From Actinomyces sp. oral taxon 414 (GTDB taxonomy: Bacteria > Actinomycetota > Actinomycetes > Actinomycetales > Actinomycetaceae), in assembly GCF_001278845.1 (NCBI RefSeq), contig NZ_CP012590.1, positions 3,534,001-3,598,000 of the forward strand: a stretch of DNA of 64,000 nucleotides, read 5' to 3'. A program made the position numbers and the translations under genes. Shown here in pieces: positions 54,301-62,287 of this stretch; within the stretch, counting starts at the first letter, position 1; each line of letters starts with the position of its first letter. Below the pieces are notes generated by a model. That model worked only from the letters and a program-made list of their open reading frames with translations, was not told the origin of the DNA and ran no database searches.

Positions 54301-54837
54301 GGCCGCGGCCAGGACGCGGGCGAAGACGTCGCGGGGAACGGCCTTCTTGTCGTCGGGGATGGGCAGGCCGCCCTCGGCGATGTGGAAGACGCCGGCCGTG
54401 GTGCGCCGGTCGTTGCGCGGATTGTGCAGGACCCCCTGGAGGACGCGGTAGCTCTCGACGTAGGGGGAGGTGAAGCTGGTCGCATCCAGGGGCAGGGACA
54501 GGGCGCGGGCCAGGCCCGGCTGGTCGAGCACGAAGGTGGCGGCGGGCAGGCGCGGACGGGCGGCGGCGCCGTCGAGGTAGGAGTCGAGGAAGGCCTGGAT
54601 GCGCCGGTCGGCGGCGCACAGGCGGCCCGACAGGCGCCGGGTCATCTCGCGCTGGCGCGCCAGGATGGGGGACATGAGCCGGTCGGTCCGCGGGTCGCCG
54701 ATCCCGGTGGGGGCGGGCATGCCCAGCAGCTCCAGGCGCAGGGCGATGGCGGAGTTGATGGTCGCCGCATCGGCGCTGCGCCGGCCGGGGTCGAAGGGAT
54801 GGCGGGCGGTGGACGCGTCGGTGCTGGTCGTGCTCAT
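51343..54837 (-). CDS. Probable PPi-type phosphoenolpyruvate carboxykinase
   Basis: An 1164-residue protein. Its size, the nucleotide-binding-like SGGGKSEISKSILDAIVFGE (about 490-510) and DDETIVLVPGGAFYSML match what I recall of the diphosphate-dependent PEPCK of Propionibacterium and Entamoeba (about 1130-1160 residues), which interconverts oxaloacetate + PPi with PEP + CO2 + Pi. It is unrelated in overall length to ATP- or GTP-dependent PEPCK. No signal peptide. It is monocistronic between the P-type ATPase and the PBP gene. This assignment rests on remembered family features and was not searched. Confidence 0.7.
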   Translation of the reverse strand: MSTTSTDASTARHPFDPGRRSADAATINSAIALRLELLGMPAPTGIGDPRTDRLMSPILARQREMTRRLSGRLCAADRRIQAFLDSYLDGAAARPRLPAATFVLDQPGLARALSLPLDATSFTSPYVESYRVLQGVLHNPRNDRRTTAGVFHIAEGGLPIPDDKKAVPRDVFARVLAAALNAPADLLTLPWTSTRPDPARCFVSLLLRPVVVPEVPGVTGERSMEIRFIAPGGLVSNLDFVEGIFGNGGDPYLPENDASLAPETWTGHTGCVILAPHLTALTKKELGLPAWEEADERRRRDGMCWREEDELYNDGKPFKLVARDERGVIVTVIADNYYGYCKKEVKTQIGYSANLFGCVEEEHSGGAIAFPRYDLGREFRDVHTPADRTLDDVLAANPGRFRREDSGCAVDLDDETIVLVPGGAFYSMLTQTITWTGADGETARIPLLAGRTYVTPSGYRIHCKAAIGNPKQWHMIGTAPWHTQLHKPATVSGGGKSEISKSILDAIVFGEAYIGDVEADLDAVQGILDGDYADRFVDPANKSAHHRSILSERRSLGSVIKLLTPSEMYTREYNAFLESIPPHIKELIFTVKRYYRPEWGADWRSHFSVGMMNGRQGNSLRLDGDTVKINMLRVGFESDGAWRLFSLRPDFAACAKVQTEDDITASLVAPASADDPAFARGLSRKYVTNCEELLFQRPDDAIVPGYDKQTESDMAGTDLFISNYAPLTPADARAMVDDAPGLSRFTEPMQGLVRRAAALPEAPEPARRSYWVCTANPRLVNGAPTRNPRYLQVRPDVARPEEVRLAEVATHLYSRVPLGEPIRHSVDVVAAGRRNNPPEPGVPALCAYNPLHYMELPELFMEFISSMTGKSPSTTGAGSEGALTKSPFNALPPVYDLNASLLSYALGGYDGWLSSAGYIGPRVRVAHDISLLVPEVFSRMTEAERDARALIAGGYLERLEDREIGGRTVQASRLGYRMNQAFANSFFGRIFLHPDVVFTEEMLRPELQDEEVFADSVDVIVTTHRVVAQHYVDDGSIRWAVPPLRALLEIMHSGRSEQGWTLASPQFRALFERENILASDWYAARIDAKVERDRKQAEASIRSLTRFTTTPGNEGVTERLDVGARLEAARAHLAEAASPAARERLVGTLGLQPELAEGAPIDVA

Positions 54838-55017
54838 GGGTCCAGGCTAGTGGGATGCGTCTCACGGCGCGCGCCATGACGTTCAGAGCCCTACGGGGTA
54901 CCTCACAGGCGCCTCCTGCTGTTATCCGGTCGCCGGAACCGCCATACTGGACCGCAGCCCGAGGCGGCCCCCGCCGTCTGAGTCCTTCCTGCAACAGCGG
55001 ACAGAATCGAGGAGCGC

Positions 55018-57579
55018 GTGGCAGACAGTGCGAGGCGCGACGGCGTCGGCCGCCGAGGCGGAAAACTGGCCGCCGCGGCCAGGGCCGGCAGTCAGCAGCC
55101 CATGAGTCAGCAGTCCCAGGCGCCCTCGGGGCGCCGCGGCGGCCCGTCGCGTCCCGACGCGTCACGGGGACGCGGGCGCGGGTCCGGCCGCCCCGGAAAG
55201 ACGGGTCCGGGCAAGGCCGGCGGGCGCCGTCGTCGGATCATCAACTACCCGCGGGCCGGCAAGGGCCCCGTCATGCGCTGGATCCCCGGTTGGCGCTTCT
55301 TCCTCGGCTGCTTCTTCCTCCTCATCGCGGCGACCGCCACGGCCTTCATCATCGCCTACAACATGGTCAAGGTCCCCGAGCCCAGCGAGTTCGCCCAGGC
55401 CCAGTCCACCACCGTGTTCTACGCGGACGGCACCACCGAGATGGGCACCTTTGCGGAGATCAACCGCACCATTGTCGACACCACGACAATACCCGATTAC
55501 GTCGGCAACGCCGTCGTCGCCAGCGAGGACCGCACTTTCTACACCAATAACGGCGTCGACCCCAAGGGAATTGTCCGCGCCCTGTGGAACAATCTGCGCG
55601 GAGGCGACCGCCAGGGCGCCTCCACCCTGACCCAGCAGTACATTAAGAACTACTACGTCGATACGACCAGCTCCTATCTGGGCAAGTTCCAGCAGGCGAT
55701 CATGGCCATTAAGATCGATCGGGAGCTGTCCAAGAAGCAGATCCTGGGCTCCTACCTCAACACGGTCTACTTCGGGCGCGGCGCCTACGGCATCGAGGCC
55801 GCCGCGCAGGCGTACTTCGGCCACTCCGCCGCCCAGATGACGGTCTCCGAGTCGGCCCTGCTGGCCGGCATCCTGCCCGCCCCCAGCGCCTGGGACCCGG
55901 CGATCGACGCGGGTCAGGCGCAGACCCGCTTCCAGCGCGTCCTGGGCTACATGCTCGAGGACGGCTACATCACCCGGGCCCAGTACGACGAGGCCTCCAT
56001 GCCCACCACCATCACCCCGGAGTCGAACGAGCTGTACGCGGGCCCCAACGGCTACCTGCTGCAGATGGTGCGTCAGGAGCTCACCGACAAGGCGGGTCTG
56101 ACCGGGGAGCAGATCGACACCGGCGGCTACACCATCACCACCACGATCAACAAGGCGGATCAGGATGCCGCCGTCGCCGCCGTGCAGGCCCTGCCCGAGG
56201 GCTACTCCCCGAACCTCCACGTGGCCCTGGTCTCCATTGACGCCTCCACCGGGGGGATACTGGCCCTCTACGGGGGCAGCGACTACCTGACCAACCAGGT
56301 CAATTCCGCCACCTCGGCCATAGCCCAGGCGGGTTCGACCTTCAAACCCTTCGCGCTCGTCTCGGCCCTGGAGAAGGGCGACACCCTGGCCAACGGCTAC
56401 AATTCCCCCTCGCCCATGACCATCGAGGGCAATGAGTACCGCAATTACGGCGGCGTCTCCTACGGCTGGATCAATCTTGTCGACGCGACCGCCAATTCGG
56501 TCAACACGGCCTACGTCCAGCTCAACCGGGACATCGGCCCGGATGCGACCAATGAAGTGGCGGTGCGCGCGGGCTATCCGGCGGACACCGCCGGGCTGGA
56601 CGACACCGTCCAGAACGTCCTGGGGTCGGCCTCGCCGCACACCATTGACATCGCCACCGCCTACACCACCTTCGCCGCCCAGGGCTCCCGGCACACCGCC
56701 CACATCGTGGCCTCGGTGAAGAACCCGGAGGGTGCGCTGGCCTACAACGGCCCCACCGACGGAACGAAGGTCTTCGACGAGGGCGTCATGGCCGACGCCA
56801 CCTACGCCATGACGCAGGTGGTGCAGAGGGGCTCGGGGACCACAGCCCTGGAGCTGGACCGGCCCGTCGCCGCCAAGACGGGCTCCTCCTCGGACAACAA
56901 GTCCGCCCAGTTCGTCGGCTACACCCCGCAGGTGGTCACCGCCGTGACCCTCTACCAGTCCGGCGCCGACGGCTCCGAGGAGTCGATCACCCCGTGGGGC
57001 GAGTACGAGGAGGTCACGGGGTCGACCTATCCGGCGGACATCTTCACCCAGTACATGAAGACGGCGCTGGCGGACCTTCCGGAGGAGGACTTCCCCGACC
57101 GCACGGCCGGCTCCACCAAGCCCGGCGGGCTCGACGGCTCCCCGGCGCCGGTCTACGAGGAGCCGACGACGGCGCCGACCCAGCCGCCGGCGCCGGTCTA
57201 CGAGGAGCCCACGCGCGAGGCGGTCGAGCCCCAGCCGAGGCAGACCGAGAGATCCGACCTACGGCCGGGCGACGGGTCGTCCAGCGGAGACGACGATAAC
57301 GGCGGCGGCAACAACGGCGGCAACGGAAACGGAAACGGCGGCAACGACGGCGGAAACGGCGGCGGAAACGGCGGCGGCGGCAACGGCGCCGGCGACGGCG
57401 GCAACGGCAATGGCAACGGAAACGGCGGCGGCAATGGTGGCGCCGGCGGAGGCGGCGCCGGTGGCGGTGGAGGCGGCGCCGGTGGCGGTGGAGGCGCCGG
57501 CGGTGGCGGTGGCGCCGGTGGCGGCAACGTCGGCGGCGGAGGCCAACAGAACCAGCAGCAGAACAACACGGACCGCTGA
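55018..57579 (+). CDS. Class A penicillin-binding protein (transglycosylase/transpeptidase)
   Basis: An 853-residue PBP1-like enzyme building peptidoglycan outside the membrane. A basic cytoplasmic tail (about 95 residues) precedes a membrane helix (FFLGCFFLLIAATATAFIIAY). The GT51 domain has ASEDRTFYTNNGVDPKGIVR and GASTLTQQYIKNYY. The transpeptidase has SxxK in AGSTFKPFAL (near 440), SxN in ANSVNTAY and KTG in AAKTGSSSDNKSAQFVGYTP (near 620). The C-terminus is a long Gly/Asn-rich tail (about 755-853) coded by GGC/AAC repeats. GTG start preceded by GAGGAGC. Confidence 0.95.
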   Translation: MADSARRDGVGRRGGKLAAAARAGSQQPMSQQSQAPSGRRGGPSRPDASRGRGRGSGRPGKTGPGKAGGRRRRIINYPRAGKGPVMRWIPGWRFFLGCFFLLIAATATAFIIAYNMVKVPEPSEFAQAQSTTVFYADGTTEMGTFAEINRTIVDTTTIPDYVGNAVVASEDRTFYTNNGVDPKGIVRALWNNLRGGDRQGASTLTQQYIKNYYVDTTSSYLGKFQQAIMAIKIDRELSKKQILGSYLNTVYFGRGAYGIEAAAQAYFGHSAAQMTVSESALLAGILPAPSAWDPAIDAGQAQTRFQRVLGYMLEDGYITRAQYDEASMPTTITPESNELYAGPNGYLLQMVRQELTDKAGLTGEQIDTGGYTITTTINKADQDAAVAAVQALPEGYSPNLHVALVSIDASTGGILALYGGSDYLTNQVNSATSAIAQAGSTFKPFALVSALEKGDTLANGYNSPSPMTIEGNEYRNYGGVSYGWINLVDATANSVNTAYVQLNRDIGPDATNEVAVRAGYPADTAGLDDTVQNVLGSASPHTIDIATAYTTFAAQGSRHTAHIVASVKNPEGALAYNGPTDGTKVFDEGVMADATYAMTQVVQRGSGTTALELDRPVAAKTGSSSDNKSAQFVGYTPQVVTAVTLYQSGADGSEESITPWGEYEEVTGSTYPADIFTQYMKTALADLPEEDFPDRTAGSTKPGGLDGSPAPVYEEPTTAPTQPPAPVYEEPTREAVEPQPRQTERSDLRPGDGSSSGDDDNGGGNNGGNGNGNGGNDGGNGGGNGGGGNGAGDGGNGNGNGNGGGNGGAGGGGAGGGGGGAGGGGGAGGGGGAGGGNVGGGGQQNQQQNNTDR

Positions 57580-57912
57580 GGGCGCCCGGGCCGGCCGTCG
57601 AGGGCGCCCGCCGGACCGGCGGGTCGTTCTGCCCGGCGGGCCATTCGAATAGCCGGTCCCGGCTCCCGGTCGCTGCTCGCGCGCCGTCCGTCAAGCGGCC
57701 ACGGCGCCGGCCCCACGCACTGCACCGCACGCCCCCACGTGGTGCACCGCACGCGGGGTCGGCGCCCCGTCGTCTTCCGGGGCGGCGGCCCGCTCCGGTA
57801 GTGTGACGAGTCGGCTGCGCCGTCGGGCATCCGCCCGGTGACCGGCCGTACGCATCACCCTCCTGTCACGGACGGACCGTGACCGCTTCAGACCAGAGGA
57901 GGTGGGTACCAC
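57580..57912. other. Intergenic region and rpsF promoter area
   Basis: 333 bp between the PBP gene and rpsF. It contains a GC-rich inverted repeat just after the PBP stop and a direct repeat TGCACCGCACGC (57721-57732 and 57743-57754). TAGTGT (57799-57804) is a plausible -10 for the ribosomal operon; the -35 is weak. No gene is supported. Confidence 0.45.
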
Positions 57913-58200
57913 ATGCGTCACTACGAGATCATGATCATTCTCGAGCCCGAGACGGACGAGCGCACCATCGCTGCGGCCCTCGAGAAGCTGCTGCAGGTCG
58001 TTCCCGGCAGCGGGGGCTCGGTCGACAAGATCGACATCTGGGGCAAGCGCCGTCTCGCGTACGACATTAAGAAGAAGTCCGAGGGCTTCTATGTCGTCGT
58101 CGATATGACCACCACGCCCGAGATCGCCCAGGAGCTCGACCGCCAGCTCGGCCTCAACGAGACCGTCCTGCGCACCAAGCTGCTGCGCCCCGAGGCCTGA
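57913..58200 (+). CDS. rpsF: 30S ribosomal protein S6
   Basis: 95 residues: [19 protein letters not shown] at the start and [21 protein letters not shown] in the middle are diagnostic. S6 binds 16S rRNA with S18. First gene of the conserved rpsF-ssb-rpsR-rplI operon; AGAGGAGGTGGG precedes the ATG. Length normal. Confidence 0.97.
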   Translation: MRHYEIMIILEPETDERTIAAALEKLLQVVPGSGGSVDKIDIWGKRRLAYDIKKKSEGFYVVVDMTTTPEIAQELDRQLGLNETVLRTKLLRPEA

Positions 58201-58226
58201 CCGCACCCACGGAACGGAGAAGAAGC

Positions 58227-58835
58227 ATGGCCGGCGACACCGTCATTACGATCATCGGGAACCTCACCGCGGACCCCGAGATGCGCTTCACCCCCTCGGG
58301 TGCGGCGGTCGCGTCCTTCACGATCGCCTCGACGCCCCGCATCTTCGACCGCCAGACCAATGAGTGGAAGGACGCCGAGACGCTCTTCATGCGCTGCTCG
58401 ATCTGGCGCGAGGCGGCCGAGAACGTGGCCGAGTCCCTCGCCAAGGGCATGCGCGTCATTGCGCAGGGCCGCCTCCAGCAGCGTTCCTACACCACCCGCG
58501 AGGGCGAGCAGCGCACCGTCGTCGAGATGCAGGTCGATGAGATCGGCCCCTCGCTGCGCCGCGCCAAGGCCCAGGTCACCCGCACCTCCGGCCAGTACAA
58601 CGCCGGCGGCGCCGGCGGCGGCTCGGGCTACCAGGGCGGCGGCCAGCAGGGCGGTTACAGCGGCGGCCAGGGCGGCGGATACCGCGGCGGCCAGCAGGGC
58701 GGTCAGCAGGGCGGCGGCTCGGGCTACCAGGGCGGCGGCCAGCAGCCCACCTACAACGCCCCCGCCGGCGGCTCCTCGGACGACCCGTGGGCCACGGGCG
58801 GTACGACGTCCTTCGGCGACGAGCCCCCGTTCTGA
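58227..58835 (+). CDS. ssb: Single-stranded DNA-binding protein
   Basis: A 202-residue SSB. The OB fold begins [20 protein letters not shown] and carries [19 protein letters not shown] Gly/Gln/Tyr-rich flexible linker (about 115-180, repeated [13 protein letters not shown] units) leads to the acidic tip GDEPPF, which recruits repair and replication partners. It sits between rpsF and rpsR as in most actinobacteria. The stop lies inside a 21-bp tandem duplication. Confidence 0.97.
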   Translation: MAGDTVITIIGNLTADPEMRFTPSGAAVASFTIASTPRIFDRQTNEWKDAETLFMRCSIWREAAENVAESLAKGMRVIAQGRLQQRSYTTREGEQRTVVEMQVDEIGPSLRRAKAQVTRTSGQYNAGGAGGGSGYQGGGQQGGYSGGQGGGYRGGQQGGQQGGGSGYQGGGQQPTYNAPAGGSSDDPWATGGTTSFGDEPPF

Positions 58836-58870
58836 TCCCGGACCCGTTCGTTCTGATCCCGGACCCGTTC
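58829..58870. repeat. Perfect 21-bp tandem duplication at the ssb stop
   Basis: The 21 bases from 58829 to 58849 are repeated exactly at 58850-58870 (core TTCTGATCCCGGACCCG). The ssb stop codon (58833-58835) is inside the first copy. The rest of the 170-bp gap to rpsR has only a short inverted repeat (GATCGACGAGTCGCGATCGA region). Confidence 0.85.
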
Positions 58871-59005
58871 CGATCGGCCGGCGCCCGTCCGGCTGGCTGC
58901 GATCGACGAGTCGCGATCGACTCGCCCCCACCGCGCGGCGGGACGCGCCGCGCGCCAACCCATCTCGTATGAGCGCCCGGGGCGCTCGAAGCAAGGAGTA
59001 CCACC

Positions 59006-59242
59006 ATGGCGAAGCCCCAGCTTCGTAAGCCGAAGAAGAAGATCGGCCCGGTCAAGGCCATCAGGGTCGGCACCATCGACTACAAGGACACCGCCACGCT
59101 GCGGAAGTTCATCTCCGACCGCGGCAAGATCCGCGCCCGCCGCGTCACCGGCGTCTCCGTCCAGGAGCAGCGCAAGATCGCCAAGGCCGTCAAGAACGCT
59201 CGTGAGATGGCTCTGCTGCCCTACTCGAGCTCTGCTCGCTGA
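59006..59242 (+). CDS. rpsR: 30S ribosomal protein S18
   Basis: 78 residues with [20 protein letters not shown] and the conserved [20 protein letters not shown] and [15 protein letters not shown] blocks. It has no CxxC zinc motif (C- form), which in actinobacteria usually coexists with a zinc-containing paralogue elsewhere. AAGGAG precedes the ATG. Followed by rplI after 15 bases. Confidence 0.97.
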   Translation: MAKPQLRKPKKKIGPVKAIRVGTIDYKDTATLRKFISDRGKIRARRVTGVSVQEQRKIAKAVKNAREMALLPYSSSAR

Positions 59243-59257
59243 TCGGAAGGCCGATTC

Positions 59258-59716
59258 ATGACCACCAAGCTCATCCTCACCCACGACGTGACCAACCTCG
59301 GCACGGTCGGCGACGTCGTCGAGGTCAAGGACGGCTACGCCCGCAACTACCTCCTGCCCCGCAAGCTGGCCACCCCGTGGACCAAGGGCGCGCAGCGTCA
59401 GCTCGACCAGATGGCCGAGGCCCGCCGCAAGCGCTCCATCCAGTCCCTGGAGCAGGCCCAGGAGGCTCGCGCCTGGCTGATCGAGAACGTCGTCACCGTC
59501 ATCGCCACCGCCGGTGCGAACGGCCGCCTCTTCGGCGCCGTCTCCACCGCGGACCTGGCCAAGGCCGTCAAGGACTCCGGCGGCCCCGCCATCGACCGCC
59601 GTAAGATCGAGGTCGTTCCACCGATCAAGTCGACCGGGCGCCACAGCGCCACGGTGCGTCTGCACGCCGACGTCGTCGCCCCCATCGAGGTCAACGTCGT
59701 CGCCCGCCGGCGCTGA
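59258..59716 (+). CDS. rplI: 50S ribosomal protein L9
   Basis: 152 residues. The N-terminal signature is LILTHDVTNLGTVGDVVEVKDGYARNYLLP-like (residues 4-33), then a long helix and the C-terminal domain with GRLFGAVSTADLAKAV. L9 binds 23S rRNA near the L1 stalk. Last gene of the operon, followed by a large hairpin. Confidence 0.97.
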   Translation: MTTKLILTHDVTNLGTVGDVVEVKDGYARNYLLPRKLATPWTKGAQRQLDQMAEARRKRSIQSLEQAQEARAWLIENVVTVIATAGANGRLFGAVSTADLAKAVKDSGGPAIDRRKIEVVPPIKSTGRHSATVRLHADVVAPIEVNVVARRR

Positions 59717-59722
59717 GAGCGC

Positions 59723-59795
59723 CCGCGAGAACGCCGGGCGACCCGCAAGAACGTACCTCTCAGACGTTCTCGCGGGTCGCCCGGCGTTCTCGCGG
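59723..59795. terminator. 32-bp-arm hairpin between rplI and the convergent kinase gene
   Basis: Arms 59723-59754 and 59764-59795 match at 31 of 32 positions around the nine-base loop ACCTCTCAG. Core of the arm: AACGCCGGGCGACCCGC. It lies between convergent genes and should terminate both. Confidence 0.8.
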
Positions 59796-59825
59796 CGGGG
59801 TGCCGTTTCCCGCGGCCGGGGCGGA

Positions 59826-62177
59826 TTACACGAGCTCCCCGGTCTCATCGAGGGTGAGAATATCGTCGTCGGTGACAATGGACAGCAGTCCGGGGCGCTG
59901 GTGGGGCGGGAGGAGTCGTATGACCACTTGTCCCGCCTGGGCGTCGTCGAGCGCTTGGGAGGCCCGGTCGATGACGGCCTTCTGGGCCTCGTGGGTCAGG
60001 TCGTCGCCCGTGCCGCGGTCGTCGAGGAGGATGACGTCGATACCGCGGGTTCGGGCGGCCCGGGCGGATTCGATGACGCGGGTGTCGGTGAAGAAGGGGG
60101 CGCGGCGCTCGTCGCGCAGTTCGACCTCGAGCATGCGGGCCCTGGTGCGCATGCCAGCGGTGATGGGGGCGCCCTCGGCTATGGCGGTCAGGAGGGGACC
60201 GACGCGTCGGCGTACGGAGGTCATGGCCTGTCGCATGAGGGCCTCGCTCTCCTGATGGGCCCGGCGACGGGCGATGATCTCGGCGCCGGCGGCCTCGGAC
60301 GCGGCCGTTCTCGCGGTGATGGCTATCGATATGCGGGCCGTTGAATGCCAGATGAGAAGTGTGGAGAATTGCCCGGATCCCAGGGCGAATATGGTGATCG
60401 GGTTGCGGCCGGTGGCCAGGGTCCATACACCGATCACGGTGATGATGAGGAGGAGGCCCGCCCAGGCCTGGCGGGGGCGTTCGCGCACGATCAGGCCGCA
60501 GCACAGTACGCTGCTCGCCCCTATGCACCATGAGGTGTAACTGGGCCAGCCCGCGAAATCGATCTGGAAGATAATGAGCGCGTCGGCCCCTCCGGCGGCC
60601 GCGGCGACCAGGGCGGCCGTCCGGGCTGGCAGGCTGTAGCTGGGCCGGCGTTTGAGGAGGGCGAGTGCGGACAGTCCTATTGCGAGCAGGCCCGCGATGA
60701 CCGGCGCGAGGTGCCGGTAGGAGCCGGCCCGCACCTCCAGGAGAGTGATGAGGACGTACAGGATGAAGATGCAGACGACGATGGTCTGCGCCTCCGGTGT
60801 CTCCAGGCAGGAGGCCAGGGAGAGCGGGGACGTGCCCGTGGTCGTCGTCGCGGTTGGCGCGCTCCACGAGAGGGTCACGGTGGTTCCGGCGCCGGGGGAG
60901 GAGTCGATGCGGGCCTCGCCCCCGGCGTCGCGCATGCGGGCGATAATGGAGCCGCTGACGCCGTGCCGGATCGTTCCGGTGTGTTCGGGGTCGAAGCCGC
61001 GCCCGTCGTCGGACACGGTGATGGTGACGCCGTCGGCGTCGCTGCGCAGCGACGCCGTGCGCGTGACGGGGCCCCGGTCGGGGCCGGCGGCGTGGGCCAG
61101 GGAGTTGCGCAGGGCCTCCGCGGCGGCGTCGATGAGCGCCCGGGCCGCCTCTGGCGGCAGGTCGAGGTCCTGGGTGATCGAGTCGCAGATGACGACGTCG
61201 TCGCCCCCGATGGCCCGGAGCCTGCGGGTCAGGGCGGTGAGCAGCTCGGAGGGGCGCGCGGGCGCGTCCGGCTCGGCCGCCGCCGTGCTGAGGTCGGCCA
61301 GGGCCTCGCGGGCGCCGGCGCGCAGCTGGGCGGTCTCGGTCGACTCGGTGGGTATCACTTTGAGGACGGACAGGATGTGGTCGTGGATGAAATTGTCGGT
61401 GCGGCGTCGCGCCCGCGTGCGAGAGGCGTCGATGCGCAGGCGAATGAGAAGAGCGCGCCGGCGGGCGTCGGCCTCGTCCAGGGCCTGAGCCTGGCGCAGC
61501 AGCCAGGTGAGCAGGCCCATATCGGCCAGGGCGAAGGCCGTGTAGGACATGACCTCCTCCACCGGCAGGCGCAGGCCGTCCTGAGCCGGGTAGCCCGCAA
61601 TGAGGAATGGCGCGAGGAGCACGATGTACAGGAACCGGACGCGGGGGGACAGGACGGCGGTGACGACGGCCGCAATGACGAAGTAGTAATTGACCAGAAG
61701 ATTGGGGACGGGCACCGGGTTCTGAATCTGATTGTAGAACGGGATAATGGGCAGCAGTGCCGTCAGCACGACGAAGGTCGTGTAAAAGGTGAGGTGGATC
61801 AGGAGCGTCCGCCGCCAGATGCGGTCCGCCGCCTCGATCCGGCGCGGGCGCTCGGGCGCCATCCCCTCATCGCCGTCCTTGCGCCGCATGAATCTCAGGA
61901 TCCCGATCGCGGCGGCGATGCCGGCGACGAGGGCTGGCAGCACGAGGGCCGGCAGGAGGAGCCAGAACGCCCACTGCCCCGAAACCTGCACCATGGCGCG
62001 GATGCTGGCGGTGGTGAAGCCGCTCATGACAGTGGTGGCGATCGCCGCGAATACGGCGATGAGCCGATGCATGTGCCGGGTGTAGGGGCCCGGCGCGGGC
62101 GGTGCGGCAGCGGGGGGCGTCGCGGGGGCGACCGCCTGCGTGCGAGCAGCGGCGGACGATTGCGGGAAGAGGATCAT
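59826..62177 (-). CDS. Double-module histidine-kinase-like membrane protein, copy 1
   Basis: A 783-residue protein. Module 1: about six helices (HRLIAVFAAIATTVMSG to AFALADMGLLTWLL), a helical region with DNFIHDHILSVLKVIP (candidate phospho-His near residue 262), and an HATPase domain with AAAEALRNSLAHAAG (N box) and SDDGRGFD (near 397). Module 2: another four to five helices (QTIVVCIFILYVLITLLEVR onward), a helix, and a degenerate ATPase-like end (RGIDVILLDDRGTGDDL; LLSIVTDDDILTLDE). Two fused kinase-like halves are unusual and no response regulator is adjacent. ATG 62177 was chosen; an in-frame ATG at 62231 overlaps the promoter. A tandem paralogue follows. Confidence 0.75.
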   Translation of the reverse strand: MILFPQSSAAARTQAVAPATPPAAAPPAPGPYTRHMHRLIAVFAAIATTVMSGFTTASIRAMVQVSGQWAFWLLLPALVLPALVAGIAAAIGILRFMRRKDGDEGMAPERPRRIEAADRIWRRTLLIHLTFYTTFVVLTALLPIIPFYNQIQNPVPVPNLLVNYYFVIAAVVTAVLSPRVRFLYIVLLAPFLIAGYPAQDGLRLPVEEVMSYTAFALADMGLLTWLLRQAQALDEADARRRALLIRLRIDASRTRARRRTDNFIHDHILSVLKVIPTESTETAQLRAGAREALADLSTAAAEPDAPARPSELLTALTRRLRAIGGDDVVICDSITQDLDLPPEAARALIDAAAEALRNSLAHAAGPDRGPVTRTASLRSDADGVTITVSDDGRGFDPEHTGTIRHGVSGSIIARMRDAGGEARIDSSPGAGTTVTLSWSAPTATTTTGTSPLSLASCLETPEAQTIVVCIFILYVLITLLEVRAGSYRHLAPVIAGLLAIGLSALALLKRRPSYSLPARTAALVAAAAGGADALIIFQIDFAGWPSYTSWCIGASSVLCCGLIVRERPRQAWAGLLLIITVIGVWTLATGRNPITIFALGSGQFSTLLIWHSTARISIAITARTAASEAAGAEIIARRRAHQESEALMRQAMTSVRRRVGPLLTAIAEGAPITAGMRTRARMLEVELRDERRAPFFTDTRVIESARAARTRGIDVILLDDRGTGDDLTHEAQKAVIDRASQALDDAQAGQVVIRLLPPHQRPGLLSIVTDDDILTLDETGELV

Positions 62178-62219
62178 GGGCGGTTCTCGTAGGGGGCTTC
62201 GCCGCAAGCGGCGTCGTGC

Positions 62220-62248
62220 ACGGTACGGCATCGCAATCGAGTTGTCAA
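62220..62248 (-). promoter_or_regulatory. Promoter of the copy-1 kinase-like gene
   Basis: On the minus strand a perfect TTGACA (62248..62243) and TACCGT (62225..62220) are separated by 17 bases and read into the gene, about 40 bases before the chosen ATG 62177. It lies in the short gap between the tandem paralogues, so copy 1 has its own promoter. Confidence 0.65.
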
Positions 62249-62287
62249 AGAGCCCTTTTCGTCAGGGTGGCCAGTCGGGTGCCGTTC

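Noticed and set aside
57290..57560. Possible CRISPR or tandem-repeat locus in GGCGGC/AACGGC sequence
   Set aside because: It is in-frame coding for the Gly/Asn-rich tail of the PBP; unit length is irregular and there are no spacers.
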